Origin: Nitrospinota bacterium
GTDB lineage: Bacteria; Nitrospirota; Nitrospiria; Nitrospirales; UBA8639
Assembly: GCA_022572725.1 (NCBI GenBank)
Contig: JACZVJ010000017.1
Span: 1 to 38,842 of the forward strand
Direction of reading: 5' to 3'
DNA length: 38,842 nt
A program made the translations under genes and the position numbers. The first letter of the stretch is position 1. Each line of letters opens with the position of its first letter. Positions 7,139-15,859 of this stretch are shown here, in pieces. The notes beneath the pieces were generated by a model. It saw only the letters and a program-made list of their open reading frames with translations. It had not been told where the DNA came from and did not search any database.

Positions 7139-8707
7139 ATGGCACAGCAGACTGACCACTCCGGATTAATCCAGGCTCTCCAAAACACCTCGCTCTACGA
7201 TCATCCGGTCGAACGCTTCGAAGTGCTAGAGACCCATCTTTCCTGGATTCTCCTGACTGGCCCTTACGCTTATAAAATAAAGAAGCCTGTGTACTTTGAC
7301 TTTGTGGATTTTTCTACTCTCGAAAAGCGACGGGTGTCGTGTTTTGAGGAAGTCCGCCTCAACCGACGCCTTTCGCAGGATTTCTACCTTGATGTCATTC
7401 CCCTCACCGGCACTTTCGACCACCCGGAACTAAACGGCGAGAGCCCCCCCATCGAGTACGCCGTCAAGATGCGGCAATTCCCCCAACAAGCCAAACTCGA
7501 TCAAGTTCTTACTCGCCACGAATTACAACATACCCACTTGGATTCGTTAGCCCGGGGAATCGCGGACTTCCATAGGGGAATTGAAGTGGCTGGTCCGGAC
7601 ACCCCTTTTGGAGAGCCAGAGGTCGTCTACCGTCCGATCGTGGAAACCCTTGGCCAAATTCCTTTTGAGGGTGAGACGACTCATGTCAGGGACCTGAGAA
7701 ACAGCTTACAAGCTTGGATGGAGCATGAACATGTATCCCGCATAAAGGAGTTCACCCAAAGGAAAGAACAGGGGTTCATCCGGGAATGTCACGGGGATCT
7801 CCATTTGGAGAACATCGCTTTGATTCATGATCAAATCCTGGTCTTCGATTGTCTTGAGTTCAATGCATCCCTTCGTTGGATCGATGTCATCAGTGAAGTC
7901 GCCTTTTTGGTGATGGATCTCACTGCCCGAGGACGATCGGATCTGGGAGCGCACTTCCTCAATGCTTACCTTGAACATACCGGCGATTATGGAGGGTTGG
8001 TGGTCTTCCGGTTTTACGAAACTTACCGAGCCCTGGTGCGGGCCAAAGTCGCGCGTATCCGTTTGACACAAGGCTGGTTAGAGCCGGAGCAGGAATCGCA
8101 AATACAGCAGGAATTCCAAGGGTATGTAACCCTCGCGGACCGGCTCACCCGCCAAGCCTACCCAGCGCTGATGATTACTCATGGAGTATCCGGTGCAGGG
8201 AAAACCACAATTTCCCAGACACTTTTTCAAACCATGGGAGCCATTCGAATTCGGTCTGATATCGAACGAAAACGTCTGTTTGGGCTTCCCCCCGACAAAC
8301 GGAGTGAACGAGCAGCCAAAAGCGAAATCTACGCCCACCATACTACTCACGCCACATATAAACGGTTGGAGGAGCTGGCAAGAATCCTACTTCACGCGGG
8401 TTTCCAGGTGATTGTAGATGCCACGTTTCTCCAACGCCAACATCGAGACGTTTTTCGAGGGTTGGCTTCACAGTTCAAGGTGCCATTTCTCATTCTTGAC
8501 ATGCAGGGCCCGAAGGCCCTGCTGCGAAAACGAGTCGTAGCCCGAGGGGAGAAGGGCCGGGACCCTTCTGAAGCAGATCTAGCGGTCCTTGAGCAGCAAT
8601 TAGGCAAACAGGATCGATTGGAGGAGGACGAATGGCCTCGTGTTTGCCCTATCGACTCCGAACAACCGGTGGACATTGAACGGATTACGAGAGCCTTGAA
8701 GACCTAA
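7139..8707 (+). CDS. aminoglycoside phosphotransferase-like / P-loop kinase fusion protein
   Basis: 522 residues, the usual length of this two-domain family. The N-terminal two thirds is a small-molecule kinase fold of the APH/choline-kinase type, with YKIKKPV (ATP Lys), the catalytic HGDLHLENI near residue 218 and FDCLEFN as the metal-binding Asp strand. The C-terminal part is a P-loop kinase with Walker A GVSGAGKTT near residue 350 and an IRSDIERKRLFG segment like shikimate/gluconate kinase-type enzymes. The true substrate is not known for the family; it should not be called an antibiotic resistance gene. ATG at 7139 has no strong ribosome-binding site. Confidence 0.88.
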   Translation: MAQQTDHSGLIQALQNTSLYDHPVERFEVLETHLSWILLTGPYAYKIKKPVYFDFVDFSTLEKRRVSCFEEVRLNRRLSQDFYLDVIPLTGTFDHPELNGESPPIEYAVKMRQFPQQAKLDQVLTRHELQHTHLDSLARGIADFHRGIEVAGPDTPFGEPEVVYRPIVETLGQIPFEGETTHVRDLRNSLQAWMEHEHVSRIKEFTQRKEQGFIRECHGDLHLENIALIHDQILVFDCLEFNASLRWIDVISEVAFLVMDLTARGRSDLGAHFLNAYLEHTGDYGGLVVFRFYETYRALVRAKVARIRLTQGWLEPEQESQIQQEFQGYVTLADRLTRQAYPALMITHGVSGAGKTTISQTLFQTMGAIRIRSDIERKRLFGLPPDKRSERAAKSEIYAHHTTHATYKRLEELARILLHAGFQVIVDATFLQRQHRDVFRGLASQFKVPFLILDMQGPKALLRKRVVARGEKGRDPSEADLAVLEQQLGKQDRLEEDEWPRVCPIDSEQPVDIERITRALKT

Positions 8708-8748
8708 ACACAAAATTCGAAGTGAGGTTAGGAAGGCGGGGCAGACGG

Positions 8749-10143
8749 TCAAGGCTTGCGCTGTTTGACAATATCGAGCGCGGCCACCCGGTAGGCCTCG
8801 CCTAAGGTGGGAAAGTTAAAGATATTTTCTACAAAACTGTCTATCTCCATCTGCGCGAGGAGTCCCATTTGACCGATATGAACGAGCTCGGTCGCGCCTT
8901 CCCCTACAATGTGAACCCCCAGCAACTTTTTCCCACATGGATCGGCAACCATTTTCAGGAGGCCATCGGTCATCCCTGAAATTTGTCCTCGAGCGATTTC
9001 GTTGAATCGCGAACGCCCAACTATCGCCCCACCAAATCGGGTGACGGCTTCCTCCTCACTTATTCCCACACTCGACATTTCGGGGACCGTATAAATTCCC
9101 ATAGGAACGGTCTCAGGGGAACCCCCCGGATCAATCCCCAGCGCGTGACAGACCGCCCGGCGGCCTTGTTCCATGGAGCAAGACGCCAGCGACGGGGGAC
9201 CGATGACATCCCCGACGGCGTAAATGTGGGGCACGGATGTTCTACAGTGCTGATCGACAGGGATCAAACCTCGGGGCGTAGGCTTCACTCCGGCCGCCTC
9301 GAGGTGAAGGTCTTCAATGTTGGCCACCCGCCCGAGGGCCATCAGCATTTTCTCCCCTTCGATAACCTCCCCATTTCCGAGAACCGTTACCACTTTGGAT
9401 AGTCCGTCCCACTTGGCCTCAGCTATGGTTTGATTCCCGTGATACGTCCCTCCATCAGCTTCAAAGGCCTGTACAAACCCATCGGTTAGTTCCGCATCCA
9501 TAAATCGCACGGGGCGGTCGGCCTGATCGATCATTGTGACTTGCACGCCCAGCAAGGAAAAGAACGACGCATACTCACTGGCTATGACCCCTCCCCCCAG
9601 GACGGTCAACGATTTGGGAAGGTAGGTTAGGGAGAGGATGGAGTCACTATCGAGGATGTGCTCATGGTCCACAGGAATATTGTCCGGCTTCCGAGGTCGT
9701 GACCCTGTCGCGACGACGATGATGTCCGCGGTCAACCGTTGAATGGTCCGGTTGGTCATGGATACTTGGACCTCCCGGTCTGAAAGAAAACGTCCCCGGC
9801 CATGGTAGCGTGTCACTCCATTTCGGTGAATCTGATCTGCTATGAACCGTGAGTGGGCTTTAACCACATGGTCCAATCGCTGCGTGAGACTTTTCACCTT
9901 GAGGTCATCCCGAAGCTTGAAATCAAAAACCCCTGCAGTTCGCTTAAGGCGAAGCATATTCAAGGCGCTTTCACGGAGCGTTTTACTGGGGATGGTCCCA
10001 TGATGGACACACGCTCCACCCACCTCCAGATCCCGTTCGATCACTGCTACCCGCTTCCCGGCTTTGGCACCTTGGATAGCTGCCTTTTGCCCGGCCGGTC
10101 CGCTCCCAATGATCAGGATATCGTAATGCAGGGTTTCACTCAT
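8749..10143 (-). CDS. sthA: soluble NAD(P)+ transhydrogenase
   Basis: 464 residues, the expected length. Flavoprotein that exchanges reducing equivalents between NADPH and NAD+ in the cytoplasm. Shows the FAD loop IIGSGPAGQKAA, the second nucleotide loop VLGGGVIASEYASFF and AVGDVIGPPSLA near the FAD ribityl site. The redox-active disulfide of lipoamide dehydrogenase relatives is absent: only C45 remains in GGACVHHGTIPSKT, with T50 in place of the second Cys, which is the mark of SthA. Its start overlaps the stop of the HDOD gene by four bases, implying translational coupling. Confidence 0.93.
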   Translation of the reverse strand: MSETLHYDILIIGSGPAGQKAAIQGAKAGKRVAVIERDLEVGGACVHHGTIPSKTLRESALNMLRLKRTAGVFDFKLRDDLKVKSLTQRLDHVVKAHSRFIADQIHRNGVTRYHGRGRFLSDREVQVSMTNRTIQRLTADIIVVATGSRPRKPDNIPVDHEHILDSDSILSLTYLPKSLTVLGGGVIASEYASFFSLLGVQVTMIDQADRPVRFMDAELTDGFVQAFEADGGTYHGNQTIAEAKWDGLSKVVTVLGNGEVIEGEKMLMALGRVANIEDLHLEAAGVKPTPRGLIPVDQHCRTSVPHIYAVGDVIGPPSLASCSMEQGRRAVCHALGIDPGGSPETVPMGIYTVPEMSSVGISEEEAVTRFGGAIVGRSRFNEIARGQISGMTDGLLKMVADPCGKKLLGVHIVGEGATELVHIGQMGLLAQMEIDSFVENIFNFPTLGEAYRVAALDIVKQRKP

Positions 10144-11015
10144 AAGGGCATAGAATCGAGGGTTTTTAAAATCGGCTCACCCTGTTCCAATAGGGAACTC
10201 ACATCCTCGGAATACAAATTCATATCCTGGATCACGGGGAGGGCCAAGAGGGTTTCCTCATCCATGAGAGTAGGTTCGAGGAGGTAGGACGCCAAATGAT
10301 CAGCCAGGCAGGTGATAAGGGCCACTTTAGTCGGAGAGGGGGCATGTTTATACGTATGGTCTTTATAATACGTAATGGCTTCTTTTACCTGATCGGGTAA
10401 TTTCCAGTTTTCTGTCAACAGATTTCCCACCGAGACATGAAACTCCTCCATAAAATCTCGAATAGAATTCCAGGGTAAGTGAAGATCTTGCAGTTTCTGA
10501 ATTTCAATCACGTTATGAAGGATCACCGGTTTTCCCACCGCATGAAGCAATCCACAAAGGAAGGCATTTTCTACGTTGTGCCTGCCCAGACGGGCAATCT
10601 CCTTGCCGAATAGACCGGTCGCCAAGGCGTGGCGCCAGAGAGCTTTGACCTCCGCCTCAAATCCCTGCACCCGAAATACCCCACTTTGAATAGACACCAT
10701 TAAAGCCATGTCCGCCAAGTGTTTCATCCCTAACCACGCAACGGCCTGTTGTAAGGAAACAATGGGCGACCTGGGCATGTAGGCCGGGGAATTGGCTACA
10801 CTCAAAATTTGGCCGGCGAGGGCTTGATCCTGCTGGATGAGAGAGGCCAAGCGGGTAACATCAGAATCCGGATCGTTTGTGAGGGTCATGACCTGGTGGG
10901 CGACCTGAGGAAGGAGAGGGAGACGAAGTTCCCCCTTTTCAATCCGATCGACCAACAGGGACCGGACCTGTTCTACTGGCTCCAGATCAACGGAGGAGGC
11001 AAGTAGGGGACTCAT
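10140..11015 (-). CDS. HDOD-domain signalling protein
   Basis: 291 residues, nearly all one HDOD domain, a catalytically degenerate relative of HD phosphohydrolases used in bacterial signalling. Typical segments: LPLLPQVAHQVMTLTNDPDSDVTRLASLIQ-type N-terminus (residues about 32-60), the ILSVANSPAY helix, VSLQQAVAWLGMKHLADMAL, and FLCGLLHAVGKPV, where a true HD enzyme would have a metal-binding His-Asp pair. No output domain is fused. It forms a two-gene operon with sthA. No clear Shine-Dalgarno precedes ATG 11015. Partner unknown. Confidence 0.88.
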   Translation of the reverse strand: MSPLLASSVDLEPVEQVRSLLVDRIEKGELRLPLLPQVAHQVMTLTNDPDSDVTRLASLIQQDQALAGQILSVANSPAYMPRSPIVSLQQAVAWLGMKHLADMALMVSIQSGVFRVQGFEAEVKALWRHALATGLFGKEIARLGRHNVENAFLCGLLHAVGKPVILHNVIEIQKLQDLHLPWNSIRDFMEEFHVSVGNLLTENWKLPDQVKEAITYYKDHTYKHAPSPTKVALITCLADHLASYLLEPTLMDEETLLALPVIQDMNLYSEDVSSLLEQGEPILKTLDSMPL

Positions 11016-11885
11016 TCATCAATATCCGTCATTTAGGGGTTTGGCCTGGCAAGCAACATTCCCAGACCGCTTGTGGAAATTTGGCTCTATTTCTTACAGG
11101 TTATTATCGGGTTTGCGAAAAAAAGCTTTACTCGCAACAGGATAAAGATTGCCCACCTACGGCAACCCATCCATCCTGGGTTTGGTCCAAGCCGACGCAA
11201 AGGAATTGGGGGGTAGGAAGCCCAAGGAAAAATCCTGAAAAAATGTCAACATCGGTGTTGTGCGGAGTGGGGGACTGCCTAACTTTGCACGAATCGGAAA
11301 AAATTCCCTAGGCCACCACATTGCGTGACCCAGGCAATCCCCATTCGCCCAGCTTCCCCTTCCGCCAGACGGTAAGTGAAATCTGCCTTGGCGTCATCCA
11401 GTTCTATAAAAAAATAACCGAAGAATACGGTAAGGACCCTTAGGATGGCCGCATGGACGGACTTCCCAATATCATCTGGCCGATGGTCGTGCAGTGCGTA
11501 TTTATTGGCGCCCTGCAGGGCGGGCCGGACCCTTCAAGGTTCGCGTACGAACCGATCAGTGTTGAGCCCTCCACTTGTTTTTTTGTCACCTACATTCAAA
11601 ACCAATCCCTTATCCTGGAACAAGGGCACCAGCGCGTGGAAATCCCCCTACCCGAACAGGAAGGATGGCATAGGCTTCGCTACTCCTGGGGTTCGAGTCA
11701 TGCGATGATTGGTCATCGACAACTGCCCGTCCGCCTGGGACCTACCGGCTTCTACTAATATGTGGTCGGCAATCAATCAGCCATGGAAGAGTCCGCGGTG
11801 GGGTGAAACGGTCTATTCGAGGGGAAGGCTCGGTGCATCCTCTGTTGCAATGGGCCGAACTTCACAAACAACCAATTCCACAATT
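11016..11885. other. gene-poor interval upstream of HDOD gene
   Basis: About 0.87 kb with no recognisable gene. A plus-strand frame at 11453-11758 has a fragment that could recall a concanavalin-like/LamG strand pattern (EGWHRLRYSWG), but it has no good ribosome-binding site and no known relatives that I recognise. It may be decayed coding sequence. The promoter of the HDOD-sthA operon should lie near 11016-11110; I cannot point to clear hexamers. Confidence 0.4.
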
Positions 11886-12083
11886 TAGCAGGCTGTGGAA
11901 AAAGCCTGCGTGGGGGATGCCCGAAGAGAGCAAGGCGCAAAGAAGCAGCTTACTCCCCCCTTCGACCTGTCTGCCACGTCGCAGAAGGCGACGCAGACAC
12001 CTGAGGGCGTGAAGCCTCTGGGAATGCAGGGTATTGGGGTTTCTCTCGCCACGCTGGGGACAGGCTTCAACACACAGCTGGGA
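11886..12083. repeat. MITE/REP-like palindromic repeat element
   Basis: About 200 bases with imperfect inverted ends: left end around 11890-11915 (CAGGCTGTG...AAGCCTG...CGTGG) and right end around 12051-12081 (CCACG...CAGGCTT...CAGCTG) pair with gaps. The left end itself folds as GCAGGCT/AGCCTGC (11889-11909). The centre holds a strong hairpin at 11968-11999, TGTCTGC...GTCGC over GCGACGCAGACA with a 3-base bulge. No coding content. It sits downstream of the CBS gene and looks like a non-autonomous mobile or REP-type repeat; other genomic copies would prove this. Confidence 0.5.
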
Positions 12084-12099
12084 GTAGACGAGCAGCCGA

Positions 12100-12867
12100 C
12101 TAGACAACCCCCGAGTAATATCGTAGGACGTCGGAGACGGAGATCACCCCGACCACCTTCCCACTCTCGGTGACGGCTACATGACGAGTGGCCTTTTCCT
12201 TCATTAAATTCACAACTTCCACAATCGTACTACTGCTTTCGATGGTGAGGATGGGTTCCCGCATGCATGTTTTGACCGTGGTGGTCGAGGGATTGACTCC
12301 GGTGGCGATCACCTCTCGACTCAACTCTGTCTCTGTAATACTGCCCACATATTCACCCTCACTTTCGACTAGGAGCGATCCAATTTTCCATTTGTGTAAC
12401 AGGGTTCCTGCTTCACGAAGAGTCGCGTCCAAAGAGATAGACCGAATCGTTTTGCCCATGTAGTCCGCAACCTTAGGGCCTGCAGTTTTCTTAACCCGAG
12501 TTCCTGAACCGGCTTCGGCCCGCCGGGCTTCCAAATCCGCCACGCAACTTTCCAATACCCGCTGGCGCTGGCGGAGATTCTGCCGATCGTGATCCAGGTT
12601 GGCCCCTTCAGGCGCCTCTTCTGTCAAGTTCACCAACCCACCCGCTTCGCCAAACTGGGCGTATTCATAGGCCTCGACCATCACCGATGATCGCCCCAAT
12701 ACCTCCAAGATCAATTCTTCCGTCGCCAAGTCAAATTCCTCAAGTGACGTATTGGGTTGGTTCCCCATGAGAAATGTCTTGAGAGTGGCCAGTCGCTGTC
12801 GAAACCGTTCGATATCCCGGTCAAGCGTGGACTTTTCCCCCTGTCGGGGGTTCGCGGTCTTCTCCAT
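12100..12867 (-). CDS. CBS-domain pair protein with N-terminal helical region
   Basis: 255 residues from ATG 12867, fixed by AAAGGAGGT upstream (an in-frame extension to 12957 lacks one). The N-terminal half is polar and helical (predicted coiled-coil character around RQNLRQRQRVLESCVADLEARR). The C-terminal half is a CBS pair (Bateman module): VADYMGKTIRSISLDATLREA... and MREPILTIESSSTIVEVVNLM..., each ending in a VGxIxxxDvL-like strand (GVISVSDVLRYY). Such modules bind adenine nucleotides and act as energy sensors. No attached enzyme or channel domain. Target unknown. Confidence 0.85.
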   Translation of the reverse strand: MEKTANPRQGEKSTLDRDIERFRQRLATLKTFLMGNQPNTSLEEFDLATEELILEVLGRSSVMVEAYEYAQFGEAGGLVNLTEEAPEGANLDHDRQNLRQRQRVLESCVADLEARRAEAGSGTRVKKTAGPKVADYMGKTIRSISLDATLREAGTLLHKWKIGSLLVESEGEYVGSITETELSREVIATGVNPSTTTVKTCMREPILTIESSSTIVEVVNLMKEKATRHVAVTESGKVVGVISVSDVLRYYSGVV

Positions 12868-13057
12868 TGTACCTCCTTTGTTTAACAGAAGGATGGATGG
12901 TACCCTAGGATTCTCCAGGTAGGCAAGGAGGAAGGAAGAGAGGGGGAGGGGCGCCAAATTTTCAGTTTCTTTTCCACTCCTGGGTGTGCCAAGCTTTTCC
13001 TGGAAATAAGGAAGGACTTTGGCACGGAATCTGTAATTCTTTCAATAGGAGGTTACC

Positions 13058-13417
13058 ATGGGACCGACCAAGGTTATTATAAAAAATGAGGCACTCTATG
13101 ACGTGAAAACAGGGAAATTGATCCAGGATGGTTTGAAGACCCATAAGGAAATTGAAGACTTCGCGAAGCACCGTTACATCACCCTTCCTGTCGTCGATAA
13201 GCAATGTCGTCCCTGGTTACTCGACGAGCAACCGGTTTACTGCCTGCGGGGCAGCCGTTACGAAACCATGGACGATAAGGTGGTGCATTTGGCAAGGTGC
13301 CCAGACTGTGGAGGGATGGGCATCCGTGATGACGAAACTATGGTCGAATCGGATTGCATCCGGTGTATCTCCTGCGGGCACGAGTTTGATACGAGGCTTG
13401 AAATGATGGAGAGCTAG
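13058..13417 (+). CDS. zinc-ribbon protein of unknown function
   Basis: 119 residues. The C-terminal third carries CPDCGG and, 18 residues on, CIRCISCG, which together form a likely four-Cys zinc ribbon. The N-terminal part (residues 1-75) is mixed alpha/beta and unrecognised, with a further isolated Cys pair region around DKQCRPW. A strong AGGAGG lies just before ATG 13058. It lies between the CBS gene (divergent) and the HPF-cold-shock gene (same strand), a neighbourhood of stress and ribosome-associated functions, which hints at nucleic-acid or ribosome contact; that is inference only. Confidence 0.75.
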   Translation: MGPTKVIIKNEALYDVKTGKLIQDGLKTHKEIEDFAKHRYITLPVVDKQCRPWLLDEQPVYCLRGSRYETMDDKVVHLARCPDCGGMGIRDDETMVESDCIRCISCGHEFDTRLEMMES

Positions 13418-13471
13418 AATCTCCTTTTGCATTTCTTGATTTCTTGAGGTCGTTGCCTTTGCAAAAACCCC

Positions 13472-13500
13472 TTGACACATGGGCCAGGATTATCCAATTT
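13472..13500 (+). promoter_or_regulatory. candidate promoter for HPF-cold-shock gene
   Basis: A perfect TTGACA at 13472-13477 is followed after 17 bases by the weak CAATTT (13495-13500), in an AT-rich stretch about 85 bases before the start at 13585. The -10 is poor. Confidence 0.33.
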
Positions 13501-13584
13501 AAAACAAAGAAAGCGCTTCCTGAGAAGAGCGGGAGGGTTTGAGTGAGGGGGCAGTGGAAAAACATTGGACAGTGAGGAGGAAGA

Positions 13585-14124
13585 ATGGATCTAAAGATCG
13601 ACAGCCGCAATGTAGGAATGACTCCCAACTGGAAAACCGAGATAGAAGAGCGAATGGCTGCCTTAGAGATGGAGGAGAGCAATATTACTCATGCACGGGT
13701 CACCCTCACGAAAAATGCTCACCACAAAAATGGAAGCCACAACGCCGAGGCCCTGATTGTCTTGACCCTTCCTCCCCGTCATACTATCACCGCCAGAAAA
13801 GATGCAAAAAGCTTCGAAGAGGCGATTCGTGCCGCCTTCAGCGCGGCCGAAACCGAAATCAAGAAATTTCGAGAAAAACCTTCGTCCCATCATGTTTCCA
13901 AAACGCCCGGACCCTACCATGGCGTCATATCTAAAATTTTTCCCCAGGAGGCTTATGGATTTATCATTCAGGATGGTGGTGGGGAGATATATTTTCATCG
14001 AAACGCCGTCCATGATTTTTCGTTCGAGGAACTCGAAGATGGAATGGAAGTGAGTTTTAATATGGAGCAAGGGGTAAAGGGACCCCAAGCCACAACGGTC
14101 AATCCCCAGCCAATTCTTTTCTAA
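13585..14124 (+). CDS. HPF/RaiA-type ribosome hibernation factor fused to cold-shock domain
   Basis: 179 residues. Residues 1 to about 100 have the HPF/RaiA fold that binds the small ribosomal subunit and silences idle ribosomes: beginning DLKIDSRNVGMTPNWKTEIEERM, with a later ARKDAKSFEEAIRAAFSAAETEI helix. From about residue 110 a cold-shock domain follows (HGVISKIFPQEAYGFIIQDG, then EIYFHRNAV, equivalents of RNP1 and RNP2), an RNA-binding beta barrel. GGAGGAAG precedes ATG 13585. The fused cold-shock domain replaces the usual long-HPF C-terminal dimerisation domain. It probably acts in stationary phase or stress. Confidence 0.9.
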   Translation: MDLKIDSRNVGMTPNWKTEIEERMAALEMEESNITHARVTLTKNAHHKNGSHNAEALIVLTLPPRHTITARKDAKSFEEAIRAAFSAAETEIKKFREKPSSHHVSKTPGPYHGVISKIFPQEAYGFIIQDGGGEIYFHRNAVHDFSFEELEDGMEVSFNMEQGVKGPQATTVNPQPILF

Positions 14125-14768
14125 CCAAGACGTCTCTGTTTTCAGCTCCTGGGGCCTGAAAAGAATCGCTCAAGAGGGTCTAAAAGGTCAGCGGAGCCTG
14201 GAGGCCCGACCCTCAAGGATTAACCTTCACCACATCCCCGAAGCCTTACCTCTATCTCCCACGCACGCCGACTAGATTGTCGTAGCCACTTTGTTCATTG
14301 CCCTTGAGGCAAGGGGAGAAGAATAAGGGGGTTGGCTGTAAGAGCGTACCCTTAACTCACAGTGTAACCCTTCCAGTTCCAGAATCTCTTTGGGGATCGG
14401 TCCTTCACCCACCAAACCTCACAAAGCTGAACCCAAAACTTTCCCATTCCGAGAACTCCCACACCTGAAAGTAGCCCGAGTCTTATCCCTGTACTGCCAA
14501 TTTCCCGTAGGCCCACAGGATAAAGGCCGGTTGATCTTAGTCGGGACTGGTGCCAGGCTGAATTGGCAACTCATCGCCAAGGGGCCAAGCGATGTAGAGC
14601 GAAGGTGGGAGTGGCCCTGAAGCGATGTTGGCTGGTGAGTAAGGATCCATTTCGGAAAGTGTCAGTCCAGAGAAGATTTCGAGCGACCCGCCCGCCCTTT
14701 CTCGTCTGCTCTTCCCTTTATCTTCCTCCCTCTCTAGACAATGTCGAAAATTGAATATGGAGGTAGAA
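14125..14768. other. gene-free interval upstream of RRM gene
   Basis: About 0.64 kb. Short frames here look non-coding. No clear terminator follows the HPF gene. A long leader for the RRM gene is possible, as RRM and cold-shock type genes often have structured leaders, but I see no defined fold. Confidence 0.35.
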
Positions 14769-15194
14769 GTGAATCAAAAGATCTATGTTGGCAACTTGTC
14801 TTACTCAACAACCGACCAAGATTTGCATGAGCTGTTTGCCCAGCACGGCGGCGTCGAATCCGCAAGCGTGGTAACCGACCGTTATACGGGCCGATCGAGA
14901 GGGTTCGGCTTTGTGGAAATGACCAGCTCTGAGGAGGCTCAAAAGGCTATCACTGCCCTCAATGGCACCGATTTTCAGGGAAGAAATCTTGTCGCCACGA
15001 GGCACGGCCGAAGGAGAAAAATTGGCCTCCGGCTGGGAGGTAACCTCATTCACGGTTCACATACACACGAAGAGTTGGAGCAATCTACCTTTATGGTATT
15101 TGAGGCCGGAGAAGCAGGGTGCGCCACAAACCCTTTCAGGGCTGGAGGTCTCGGGCCCGGTCCTCTTTGTTTTTTGGGACTGACCTTGTTTTGA
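14769..15194 (+). CDS. RRM RNA-binding protein, C-terminal tail apparently frameshifted
   Basis: Start GTG 14769, set by GGAGGT at 14759-14764; upstream in-frame ATG 14757 and TTG 14751 lie over or before that site. Residues 1-76 form a standard RRM: RNP2 IYVGNL (5-10) and RNP1 RGFGFVEM (44-51), as in the small glycine-rich RNA-binding proteins of bacteria. After GRNLVA the frame turns into ATRHGRRRKIGL... and runs to 15194 with no family likeness, while the neighbouring frame reads HEARPKEKN and stops at 15043, as these proteins normally end. A one-base deletion near 14990-14997 explains this. The RRM core is intact. Confidence 0.75.
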   Translation: MNQKIYVGNLSYSTTDQDLHELFAQHGGVESASVVTDRYTGRSRGFGFVEMTSSEEAQKAITALNGTDFQGRNLVATRHGRRRKIGLRLGGNLIHGSHTHEELEQSTFMVFEAGEAGCATNPFRAGGLGPGPLCFLGLTLF

Positions 15195-15859
15195 GAATGA
15201 GCTTCCCCGGGTCGAAATTTTAAGCCCTGATCCCCAAAATAACCGTCCGCTTCACCCCCCCAATGGCTCGCTATCCAGTTGGAGGGAAGCTTGCCCTCTC
15301 CCACCTTAAATTGCCTAGAATTTGCAGTGGGGAGGCTACTAATCGGCTGTTCCAACATGCCAGTTTGCTGCCCCTTTTCACCTTTTCTTTCAAAATCTTG
15401 TTAGGTAACAAGGTGCTACTCAAAACGACAGGGGATTCGGACCGGGCTCAAAAAAACCTTCTATGGCTCCAATATCGGCTAGGATGAAGAAAAAAGAGGG
15501 ACTAACTTCTATAAAGATCCATACCGGGAAGTAAAGCCTTAACCAATGGAACCGATAAAGCTATTTAAATTGACAATGTTTTAGATTTTAGGAAGCATTC
15601 TGGACTTTACAATACCTCGTTAGGAGGGTATCCTAGGGGGCATCTACCACTCGGTCTTAGGGTGCTGCTCCATATCCCCCGGGATGGTAGAGTTAGCTTT
15701 CCGAGCAGCGCCTTTCTTGATGATCACCTGTAAAAGAGGCATGACTCGGAGAGGGATGGGCTGTAAAAATAGTCCCAATACTTGATACTTGGGCCTTCAA
15801 CCTAAGGGGCTCCGAGTAGGTAGAATTTCCCCCAATCCAAATAAAGGGTATTGTTTACA
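15195..15859. other. gene-free interval upstream of desaturase
   Basis: About 0.66 kb with no recognised gene, RNA or repeat. A TTGACA at 15570-15575 has no acceptable partner hexamer. Confidence 0.35.

Noticed and set aside
7139-8707. Reading the phosphotransferase-like protein as an aminoglycoside resistance determinant
   Set aside because: The fusion with a P-loop kinase is a widespread housekeeping-type family of unknown substrate; resistance is not implied.
11453-11758. 101-codon frame in the gene-poor interval
   Set aside because: Weak resemblance to a LamG strand only, no ribosome-binding site; kept as a note in the interval description instead of being called a gene.
15570-15598. 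TTGACA as a promoter for the desaturase
   Set aside because: No acceptable -10 at 16-19 bases and it is about 290 bases from the start codon.
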